Under the pieces are notes generated by a model. That model ran no database searches, was not told the origin of the DNA, and saw only the letters and a program-made list of their open reading frames with translations. Positions 26,081-35,800 of a DNA stretch of 64,000 nt are shown piece after piece. Position numbers and translations under genes: made by a program. Location: positions 7,426,001 to 7,490,000 of the forward strand of contig NZ_CP088014.1 in assembly GCF_021044685.1 (NCBI RefSeq), in the 5' to 3' direction. Positions within the stretch are counted from its first letter, which is position 1. Every line of letters begins with the position of its first letter. The stretch comes from Bradyrhizobium daqingense. Its GTDB lineage: Bacteria; Pseudomonadota; Alphaproteobacteria; Rhizobiales; Xanthobacteraceae.

Positions 26081-26764
26081 ATGTTCGTGAGCATCACCAC
26101 AGACCATAGATCCCTAATCAATTCGCTCAGTGAGCTCGGCATATCGAGCGGCTCGAATCCGATCGTCAGCTTGAGTGAATTCACTTACAAGAAAGGTAAA
26201 ACCATCTACATCGAGAGTGAGCCAGCCGAGTACGTCTACCAGGTCAGGAAAGGCGCGGTACGGACCTGCAAATTACTCTCCGATGGGCGGCGCCAGATTG
26301 GCGCATTTCATTTGCCGGGTGATATTTTTGGACTCGAGAACGGCGGAGTCCACCGATTTAGGGCGGAAGCGATCATCCAAACCGCTGTTCGCCTGATCAG
26401 GCGGCAACACCTTGAGACGGTCGCCGAGAATGACGCGGTTGTCTGGCGCACCTTGCTCAGCTTGACGACGAATAACTTGCAACACGCCGAAGACCATATG
26501 CTGCTGCTCGGACGTAAAACTGCTCTGGAGCGCGTTGCCGCGTTCTTGCACGAGATGGATGAACGACTCACGGCTGCTGACGTGATCTCGCTCCCAATGT
26601 CTCGGCGCGACATCGCCGATTACCTTGGTTTGACCGTCGAAACCGTTTCGCGTGCAGTGTCGCAATTGCACACTGATGGTGTCCTCGATTTCATCGGCAA
26701 TACCCAACGCGAGATCGTGATTCTGGACCGGCAGCGGCTCGCGAGCCTTGACCTGCAAAGCTAA
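26081..26764 (+). CDS. Crp/Fnr-family transcription regulator, FixK-like
   Basis: From ATG 26081, preceded by CAGGAG, the protein has 227 residues. An N-terminal cyclic-nucleotide-type beta roll (YIESEPAEYVYQVRKGAVRTC...GRRQIGAFHLPGDIFGLE) is followed by a long dimer helix and a winged helix with MSRRDIADYLGLTVETVSRAVSQL. The ETVSR recognition helix predicts binding to FNR/FixK boxes. The cysteine cluster of true FNR is absent, as in FixK. In rhizobia such proteins link low oxygen to symbiotic genes; targets in this window are unknown. An in-frame upstream extension was rejected because it lacks an SD sequence. Confidence 0.8.
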   Translation: MFVSITTDHRSLINSLSELGISSGSNPIVSLSEFTYKKGKTIYIESEPAEYVYQVRKGAVRTCKLLSDGRRQIGAFHLPGDIFGLENGGVHRFRAEAIIQTAVRLIRRQHLETVAENDAVVWRTLLSLTTNNLQHAEDHMLLLGRKTALERVAAFLHEMDERLTAADVISLPMSRRDIADYLGLTVETVSRAVSQLHTDGVLDFIGNTQREIVILDRQRLASLDLQS

Positions 26765-27288
26765 CATGCGGACGGCGTGAAAAGCTTCGGTCGCGGTTAG
26801 GATCGCCCGCAGCAACTACCGCACTTTCAGGAAAATTGATCTCACCTCCGAGGCGCAACCAATCAGCTATCGAGTGCTATTTCCCGAACGCTGCGATGTA
26901 CCTTCGGGCGGTGCCGGTAAACACCGCCGGATCATACAGGCCCTTGAGCCAACGCCGGTGACGACGGCAAACCATTGCAATAGACTCGACCGCCGTTTCG
27001 ATCTCGAATGGAATGCATTCGGGTTTCACGCGCGCCGCAACGTCTCAAAGGCGAAATCACCCAGAAGGTCGGCACGCCTGTTCATTTGTACAGCATAAAC
27101 GCCGGTACGTTTTCGTGTCCGAAGCTCATTCGAAACAACACGACGAACGTCTAAGCATGCGCTTTTGGCCGGACGGGCCGTGCCCAATTAATCCTCCATC
27201 AAGGCCACTTCCGGGAAAATACGGGGGCTTGCCTTCGATTTACAATTTGCAACTTGCCCGATCGCTCCGGCTTCGCTTGAATGTCCTC

Positions 27289-27795
27289 ATGCGGGGCTGG
27301 ACTGTGATCGTGCTTCTGGGCCTTACAGCCATAGGAGCTTATTCCGTCGGCCGTCAGGACGGGCGACCCTCTACTTCTGCGCCTGCAATGGTAGCGCAGC
27401 TAACCAGCCCCCCAGCAAGTCCGCTCGCGCTAACGGCGGTGCCGGGCAGCCCTTCGCAGCCGCAAGCTTCCAAGACTGCTCCGCCCGGCCCGCGTGGCGC
27501 CACCGCAATACCCAAGACACCGCAAGATCCCGCCCCACAGCAAACCGACACAAAACGCAAGATCGAAGTTGCGCTGACCGCCGCGGCCATCGCCGCGATC
27601 CTGATTAAGGCCAGCCGGGATCAATATCACGCAACCGGCAGACCCTGCGCCTGCCCGGATGACACGATGCGCAATGGCCGGGCATGCGGCAGCAGAAGCG
27701 CCTATTCGCGGCCGGGCGGCGCGGCACCGCTGTGCTACCTGGGTGATGTTACGACAGCAATGATAGACGAGTATCGAAAAAAGATAACTCGATAG
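27289..27795 (+). CDS. hypothetical membrane-anchored protein with Cys-rich C-terminus
   Basis: From ATG 27289 the product has 168 residues. It has an N-terminal anchor (GWTVIVLLGLTAIGAYSVG), a Pro/Ser/Ala-rich periplasmic linker of about 70 residues, a second hydrophobic stretch (VALTAAAIAAILI), and a conserved tail YHATGRPCACPDDTMRNGRACG followed by SAYSRPGGAAPLCY. The tail has four cysteines with CxC and G-C-G patterns and recurs in small rhizobial exported proteins of unknown function. The frame is open upstream to 27013, but that part looks non-coding. No partner is visible. Confidence 0.6.
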   Translation: MRGWTVIVLLGLTAIGAYSVGRQDGRPSTSAPAMVAQLTSPPASPLALTAVPGSPSQPQASKTAPPGPRGATAIPKTPQDPAPQQTDTKRKIEVALTAAAIAAILIKASRDQYHATGRPCACPDDTMRNGRACGSRSAYSRPGGAAPLCYLGDVTTAMIDEYRKKITR

Positions 27796-28329
27796 TTGTT
27801 GTGGGGCGGGGCTGGTTCAGTTCAGCGATTTCTTCACTGGGGGGTTGCGCTCCTCGCCTTAGCCGTTGCGGCGACGACACTAGCAGGATGCATCACAACA
27901 TCCATACAAAAGGTATGCAGGCCGGGACCTTCCCTCCGAACCGGTCAATCGGATAGCCGCTTACGTCGCGGGCCCCCGCTCAGGCGACTATCTCAGAGGA
28001 AGGAAGAAAGCCGGCGTCGTTGCTGAAGATGGGTTGGTGTTGTTTCCACCAATGCGGACGTACACCATGCAGAAATTCGTCAGGGGCTTGCGACCAACAA
28101 CATTGATGGCGTGCTAGTCCTGAACGTCGGTGACACTGCGGTCCAGCAGCAGTATGCTGGACCGATCTTGAGTGGCCCGTATTCAGGTCCCTCCACCACG
28201 AACGGGACTATCAACACATTCGGGCACGTGTCGTCGTCAGCGTCGCTGAATGGAACATCGTCGGGTACGATTACCCGCAACATCTACTCCCGGTCTGTCT
28301 TGTGGGATGGATATTTGGGGCTAGTCTAG
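27796..28329 (+). pseudogene. lipoprotein, frameshifted
   Basis: A signal peptide with a lipobox (GVALLALAVAATTLAGC) is followed, across at least two frame changes, by GVVAEDGLVLFPPMRTY, and then by VHHAEIRQGLATNNIDGVLVL and GPSTTNGTINTFGHVSSSASLNG. The original was probably an outer-membrane lipoprotein of about 200 residues. The end is also missing. It is non-functional as it stands. Confidence 0.55.
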
Positions 28330-28372
28330 AAACGAAACTTCGAACCTGAGCCTTCGGAGAAATTCTTTGAGC

Positions 28373-28870
28373 CTATTCAAGAGTGCCGATTAGGGCCGTT
28401 GAAATAGCATGAGCGAGAACTTGGCGGTTTTCTGGGTTGCTCACCATTGTCGCGTGGTTGCCTGGAACAGGTACCGCATGAATGGCCCCCGCATCGACGA
28501 CCAGGTCCCAGCCAAGCTTTGGCAGGTTTGCATCGCGACCAGATTGCTTGTCAGGCGGTACCCAACGACTAAGAGGCTCACTGGCATAAAACTGGTATAT
28601 TTCAATTGGGAGCGACGGAATGCGATACGATTGTAGCGCCCGTTGAAATGCCGCGGCCCTTTGATACATCGAGACGTCACTGTGAAGATCGTGATCTGGA
28701 GCTAACGCTCCTGTTTGCTGCGCCTTTTCGAGCAACTCAGAGATGGAACATTGTTCCGTGTCGCGTTCTAAAACCTCGCGATATTCATCGCGCAAGGTTC
28801 CACAACGATCCAAAACAAACTCTCGCGCCAAATTCTTCAGTGATGCGTTCGAAGAAGCCCCAGGTAGACA
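28373..28870 (-). pseudogene. NRPS-type thioesterase domain, C-terminal part only
   Basis: The frame from about KNLAREFVLD to the stop at 28373 gives roughly 160 residues of an alpha/beta-hydrolase thioesterase, including the late conserved Asp/Trp region (LPIEIYQFYASEP) and the catalytic His in PGNHATMV. The N-terminal half with the GxSxG nucleophile is absent. It lies in a different frame from the preceding NRPS gene, because a deletion joined the end of the third adenylation domain directly to this piece. It cannot release a product. Confidence 0.7.
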
Positions 28871-31800
28871 CACCAAGGAGCTCGGCCCAGATCTGCGCCA
28901 GCGCCGTCTCGACCTCACCTTGCGGTAACTGGTAGGCCGCCAGCGCATAGGCCTGATCGGACGGCGCCGGCAGTGCGTTCCGATCGAGCTTGCCGTTCAC
29001 CGTCAGCGGAAGCGCGGCCAGCCGCACGAACGCACTCGGCACCATGTAGTCCGGCAGTCGCGCACTTAAGTGCGCGCGCAAGGCGCCCGCAAGCGCGCCT
29101 CCACCGCCCTCATCCGAGCCGGCCTCGGGCGCGCAGACCACATAGGCGATCAGATGCTTGTGGCCGCCGCCGTTCTGGCGCGCCAGCACCACCGCCTCGC
29201 GCACCCAGGCGTGCTCGCAAAGCCGCGCGACGATCTCACCCGGCTCGATGCGGTAGCCGCGAATCTTCACCTGATCGTCGTTGCGGCCCAGGAACTCAAG
29301 ATTGCCGTCCGGCAGATAACGGGCAAGGTCGCCGGTCCGGTACAGCCGATCGCCCTCGACAAAGGGACTGGCGATGAACCGCTCGGCGGTCAGCTCAGGG
29401 CGGTTCAGGTAGCCCCGTGCCACCCCCGCCCCGCCAATGTAAAGCTCGCCCACCGCACCGAACGGCACGGGCGCGCCATGGCCATCCAGCAGGTACACCC
29501 GCGTGTTGGCAATTGGGCGCCCGATCGGGACCACCGACCCATTGAAATCAGCCGGGCAAGTCCAGATCGTCGCGCAGACTGTTGCCTCGGTCGGGCCATA
29601 AGCATTGACCATTGATGCTGGGGCCAGACTTCGGATGAGTTCAGGCTTAGGCAGCTCTCCGGCAAGAATGAGAACTTGCGCAGCCAAACGTTCCGGATCC
29701 TTGCTCGTCTGAAGCAACGCTGGGGGTAGTGTCGCGTGGGTGATGGCTTCGCTTCGGAGATAATCCGATAGCTTGTTCCTCGCTTGACGGATCTCTTCCG
29801 CAGGCAAGTGCAAAGCCGCTCCGGAGCCAAACGCCATAAGAAGCTCCCAAGCGCTTGCATCAAAAGCGATGGAGGCGAACTGCACGACTCGGCTGTTGGA
29901 AGAAGCGCCAAAGAGGCCGACCTGAGCCGACAGCAGATTGACCAACCCCCGATGCTGGACCATGACCCCCTTTGGGGTTCCGGTTGAGCCTGAGGTGTAG
30001 ATCACATAAGCGAGATGGCCGGATGTGAGGCCAAGCGTGTGCCGGTCTGGGTTCGAAGCCGGCCGTTCGGCCCAGGCGGGCGTGGCCGTCTCCAGATCAA
30101 TGACCGTCACCTCGGTCAGCACTTCGGGGCCGAGTGCTGCGCGACCGACGACGTCGCATAGCAGCAGCCGCGGCGCGGCATCGTTGACAACCTGACGCAG
30201 CCGCTCGCTGGGATAGGCTGGGTCCAGCGGCAGATAGGCACCGCCCGCCTTCAGGATCGCCAAGATGCCAACCATCATCATCAGGCTGCGTTCGAGGCAG
30301 ATTGCCACCGGCTGGTCCGGCTTGACCCCAAGCTCGATCAGAAGATGCGCCAGCCGGTTGGCCCGCGCGTTGAGCTCGCCATAGCTCAGCCGCTCGTTTT
30401 CGCAGACCAGCGCCACCGCCTCCGGCGCCTTTTGCACCTGCGCCTCGAACAGCTCATGGACGCACTGCTCTGTTGGATAGGCCTCTTCCGTCCGGTTCAG
30501 ATCCTCCAGCAGATAGGTGCGCTCCTCAGCCGGCAAGATGTCGAGCTCGCGTACCGGCGTATCCGGGGCATGCTCCAGCGCCTCTGCCAGCTGCTCGAGC
30601 GACCGCTGCATGTAGCCGCAGATCCGATCCGCCGAGATTGGCTCCGCCACCTGCACAGTGAGGCCCAGCGCCTCGCCAAAATCCTCAACCGACAGGGTCA
30701 GCGGATAGTTAGTGCGTTCCTCCCCGCCCAGCCATTCCATACCCGACAAGACATCATCCGTCCCGGAGCCGGGCACAGCCGGCGCCTTGTTGTGACGATA
30801 GTTCAACAGCGTGCTGAACAGCGGCGCCGACGCCGCAATAGCGCTGCAGCGCTGCGCCAGCGCCAGCGAGGCATGCTCATGTGTCAGCAGCTCGGCCAGC
30901 CGGGCGTGCGTGGTCCGCACGCTCGCCTCGACGGCGGTCCCATCAAGATCAAGCCGCAGCGGCAGGGTGTTGATGAACAGTCCCATGGCGCGGTCGGCGC
31001 CGGCGCTGCCCTGCAGGCGGCCCAGCAGCACCGTGCCGAACACCACCTGCTCGCGGCCGCTGCTGCGCGCCACCACCTGCCCCCACGCCAGATGGCACAG
31101 GCTCGCCAGACTCACGCCCAGCCGCCGCGCCTGTTCCGCCAGCCGCGCATGGAGCGCTGGCGGCAGCATCCGATACGCCTCACGAACCCCGCCGCCGTCG
31201 CCGCGCACCTCGCTCAAGTTGAAGGGCGTGGTCGGCTCGTCGATGCCGGCCAGCAGCTCCCGGAAGAACGCTTCATCCGCCTTGGCATCACCGCGTAGAT
31301 GCGCCTGCGCCACCAGATTGCGGAATGGCTGCGGCGCCGTCAGCTCATGCTCGCGCCCCTCCAGCTTGGCCCGGACTTCAGCATGCATCACGTCCCGGGT
31401 TGCGTGATCCCCGATCAGATGATGCTGCAGCTCCAGCAACAGCCAGCGCGCGCTGCCGGGCTCGCGCGCAATCACAAACCGCAGCAGTGGCGCCCGGCCG
31501 AGCTCGATGCGGTGCCGGCGCGGATCAAACCGGTTCCTGAGCTGCTCAGCGCCAGCGCCATCAGCGCCATCCAGCTGGACCTCGATCACCTCCAGTCGCG
31601 CCTTCCGCCACACCACCTGGACCGGCCGCGACAACCCCTCCCAGACAAACGAGGTACGCAGGATGTCATGCCGATCTACCACCCGCTGGATCGCGGCAAG
31701 ATAGCGCGCGAGCAGCCCACGCTCGGCAAACGCCATCTGCGACACCAGGAGGTATGGATCGCCCTTTGCCGCTAGCAAATGATGGAACAGGATGCCGTCC

Positions 31801-32816
31801 TGCAGCGGCGACAGACCGTAAATGTCCTGGATGTTGCAAACCCCGCCGGGTACCGTGGCGATGATCCGGTCGATCTCGTCCTGCGCGAGCTCGATCAGCG
31901 GCAACATCTCCGGCGTTATCGCCACGCTCCGCTCGGTGATCAGGTTGGCCGGGACTGCCACCTCGTGATGGCGGCCCAGGCGTGCGGCCAGATCCGCGAG
32001 CACTGGCTTGACGAACAAGGTGCGCACCTCGATGCGCAGTGACCGCCGCCGCAGATGCTCCATCATCTGCACCGCCAAGAGCGAGTGCCCTCCCAGTTCG
32101 AAGAAGTTGTCGTGCCGTCCGACCCGCTCCAGCCCCAGCAGCTCGGCCCAGATCTGCGCCAGCACCGTCTCCATCTCGCCCTGAGGCGGCGCGTAGGTCC
32201 GCCGCGCATATGCCTCGTCGCCCGGGGCCGGTAGCGCTTTTCGATCGAGCTTGCCGTTCAGCGTCAGCGGAAGCGCCGCCAGCCGCACGAACGCACTCGG
32301 GACCATGTAGTCCGGCAGCCCCGCACTCACATGCGCCCGCAAACCGCCGGCAAGATCAGATTCCTCAGCTCCGGCGGCAACGACATACGCAACGAGCCGC
32401 TGCTCGCCGCCACCATCCTCGCGCGCCACCACCACCGCCTCGCGCACGGAGGCATGCTCGCAAAGCCGCGCCGCAATCTCGCCCGGTTCGATGCGGAAGC
32501 CGCGAATCTTTACCTGGTCGTCGTTGCGCCCTAAAAACTCCAGATTGCCGTCCGGCAGGTAGCGCGCCAGGTCGCCGGTCCGGTACAGCCGGTCGCCCTC
32601 GACAAAGGGACTGGGGATGAACCGCTCCGCGGTCAGCTCAGGGCGGTTCAGGTAGCCCCGCGCCACCCCCGCCCCGCCAATGCAGAGCTCGGCCACCGCA
32701 CCGAACGGCACAGGCGCGCCATGACCATCCAGCAAGTAGACCCGCGTGTTGGCAATAGGGCGGCCAATCGGGACGATGGCCTCATCAAACTCAGCCGGGC
32801 AGCTCCAGGATGTCAC
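28785..32816 (-). pseudogene. nonribosomal peptide synthetase, second part (A2 end, PCP2, C3, A3), truncated
   Basis: Domains in order: the C-terminal half of adenylation domain A2 (residues 1-195), carrier PCP2 with Ser245 in ELGGHSLLAVQ, condensation domain C3 (about 300-750, HHLIGDH motif and LSPLQDGILFHH, resembling dual epimerisation/condensation types), and A3 (about 770-1290). The A3 specificity residues read DAW-T-I-A-A-V-C, nearly the phenylalanine code. After AQIWAELLGV the frame runs into foreign sequence: the expected third carrier domain is missing. The frame begins inside A2 because a one-base change separates it from the gene upstream (overlap 32813-32816). It cannot complete a normal assembly line. 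Confidence 0.85.
28872..29500 (-). repeat. near-identical adenylation-domain repeat, copy in A3
   Basis: About 630 bp covering the C-terminal part of A3 and the linker after it match 35330-35958 (A1) at nearly every base. The match begins at ACCAAGGAGCTCGG, only a few bases from the deletion junction that removed PCP3. A third, more diverged copy lies in A2 (about 32130-32760). Confidence 0.8.
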
Positions 32817-35800
32817 GTCGATCGCGGCTTCAGTCGGACCGTAAAGATTGTGCAGGGCGTCCAGGGCAATACGCGCCGAACCCTATACACACTGGCGGCA
32901 GGGAGCGCCTCGCCGCTGCATAAAACCTGCCGCAGCGATGTGCAGCGGTCAACACTCTTCGCATCCAAAAAGCTGACCAGCATGGATGGCACGAAGTGAA
33001 CCGTCGTGATGCGCTGGCTGACGATCAAGTCGACCAACGTATCGGGATCTCTGTGCGCACCGGGCGGCGCCAGTACCAGCGTTGCCCCTTCAAGCAAAGT
33101 CCAAAAGAACTCCCAGGCCGAGACATCGAAGCTAAATGGCGTCTTCTGCAACACGACGTCTGTTGGTTTCAGACCATAGGCGTCCTGCATCCAGATCAGG
33201 CGATTAACGATAGCCCGATGCTCATTCTGTGCCCCTTTTGGCCTGCCGGTGGATCCCGAGGTGTAGATCACATAGGCGAGATTGCGGGAGGTCAGGCTGA
33301 GCGCGCGCCGATCAGGATCCGCTTCCGGCAGGCTGGCCCAGGCCGGCGCCGCAGCATCGAGCTCCACCACGCTCACCTTGGCCGGCACATCCGCGCCGAA
33401 GGCGGCACGGCCGGCCACATCGGCCAGCAGCAGCGGCGGCGCCGCATCGTCGAGCACCTGATGCAGCCGCGCCGACGGATAGGCCGGATCCAGCGGCATA
33501 TACGACCCGCCGGCCTCGAGGATCGCCAAAAGCCCCACCACCATCATCGGACTGCGCTCGACGCAGATCGCAACCGGCTGGTCCGGCCTGACCCCGAGGG
33601 CGATCAAGTGATGCGCCAGGCGGTTGGCCCGCACATTGAGCTCGGGATAGCTCAGTTGCTCATCTTCGCAGACCACCGCCACCGCATCCGGCGCCTTGTG
33701 CACCTGCACTTCAAACAGCTCGTGGATGCACCGCTCCGCAGGATACGGCGCCGCCGTCCGGTTCAGCTCCTCCAGCAGATACGTGCGCTCGGCAGTCGAG
33801 AGCAGCTCAATCCGGTGGACCTCTTGCTGCGCATCGGCTGCCATCGCCCGCAGCAGCGCCAGCAGATAACCACGCTGCCGCTCGATCGTCGCCTGATCAA
33901 ACAGCGCCGTGGCATAACCCAGCGTTCCGGCGATCTCCTCGCCATGCTCGCCAAGGCTCAGCTCCAGATCGTACTTGGCCTGATCAATCTCCTCCCCGGC
34001 AGCTTCGACACTCAGCCCCGGCAGGTCCAATGGCCCAACCGCATTGTTCTCCCAGGCCAGCATCACCTGGAACAACGGTGTGTGATCAAGAGCCCGGGGC
34101 GGCTGCACGATCTCCACCACCTGCTCGAACGGCAGGTCCTGATGCTCCTGCGCAGCCAGCACCGTGCGCCGCGTCCGCTCCAGAAGCTCCGACACGCGCG
34201 GCTTGCCCGACAGGTCCAGCCGAAGCGCCAGAGTGTTGACGAAGAAGCCGATCAGCTCTTCGATCTCGCGGTGCCCCCGATTGGCGCTCGGCACGCCAAT
34301 CACAAGATCGTCCTGCCCGGACAGACGCGACAGCACCGCCGCCCAGGCCGCCAGCACCGTCATGAACAACGTCGAGCCATGCTGCAGGCTCAGCCGCTTC
34401 AGCTCCCGCGTCAAATCCGCATCGACGGTGATCGGGACCGCGGCCGCGGCAAACGACTGCTGGGCAGGCCGCGCATGGTCCGTCGGCAAGACAAGACGGG
34501 CTGTGCCCGCCAGCGCGCTGCGCCAATACTGCGCCTGCTGCTGCAACCGTTCCCCCGACAGCCATTGGCGTTGCCAGGCGGCGTAATCCGGATATTGGAT
34601 CGCAAGCGGCGGCAGAGGATCGTCCTGCCCGGCCTGGAATGCCCGGTAGAGCTGGCTAAGTTCACGCAGCAGCACGCCCATCGACCAACCGTCCGAGACG
34701 ATGTGATGCTGGGTCAGCAGGAAGACGTGTTCCTCGTCGGCGGTGCGGATCAGCCGACCGCGGATCAGCGGACCGCGCGCAAGATCGAACGGCGTGCGCC
34801 CCTCTTCATGGCACAGATCCAAAAATGCCGCTTCCGCATCCGATCTCTCCCGCAGATCATGCTCAACTATTGGCAGACCCGCGTCCGGCGGCAAAACCTC
34901 AACCCGGGGCTTGCCCTGGGTCGCGACAAACACACTGCGCAGCGCCTCATGACGTGCAAACAGACGGTTAAGGCTGCGCTGCCAGGCGCTGCGGTCGAGC
35001 ATCCCGCGCAATCGCAAGGCCAGCGGAATGTGATAGTTGGTGCTGCCTTCGTTCAGCTGAGCCAAAAACCATAGCCGCTGCTGCGCAAACGACAGCACAA
35101 GCGGCTCATGCCGCGACACGGCTGCAATCGACGGCAGCTCTTGCGGACCCGAGCAGCTCAACAGCTCGACGATGCTTGCCGCCAGGTCACTCAACACTGG
35201 CCTTGCGAACAGCGTCGACAGTGGCAGTTCGACCCCGACAGCCTGTGACAGCCGGCTCGACATCTGCACGGCCAAGAGCGAGTGGCCGCCCAGTTCGAAG
35301 AAGTGGTCGTTGCGCCCGATGCGCTCGACACCAAGGAGCTCGGCCCAGATCTGCGCCAGCGCCGTCTCGACCGCACCTTGCGGCGACTGGTAGGCCGCCA
35401 GCGCATAGGCCTGATCGGCCGGCGCCGGCAGCGCGTTCCGATCGAGCTTGCCGTTCACCGTCAGCGGAAGCGCGGCCAGCCGCACGAACGCACTCGGGAC
35501 CATGTAGTCCGGCAGTCGCGCACTTAAGTGCGCGCGCAAGGCGCCCGCAAGCCCGCCTCCACCGCCCTCATCCGAGCCGGCTTCGGGCGCGCAGACCACA
35601 TAGGCGATCAGATGCTTGTCACCGGCGTCGTTCTCGCGCGCCAGCACCACCGCCTCGCGCACCCAGGCGTGCTCGCAGAGCCGCGCGACGATCTCACCCG
35701 GCTCGATGCGGTAGCCGCGAATCTTCACCTGATCGTCGTTGCGGCCCAGGAACTCAAGATTGCCGTCCGGCAGATAACGGGCAAGGTCGCCGGTCCGGTA

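Noticed and set aside
27013..27288. N-terminal extension of the hypothetical gene at 27289
   Set aside because: The frame is open, but the residues are unlike a protein N-terminus and would bury the membrane anchor. No ribosome binding site was seen.
32996..35074. 692-codon open frame on the plus strand, opposite the NRPS
   Set aside because: The NRPS on the other strand has clear domains. The antisense frame has no family motif, is rich in Arg, Gln and His, and arises from the high GC content.
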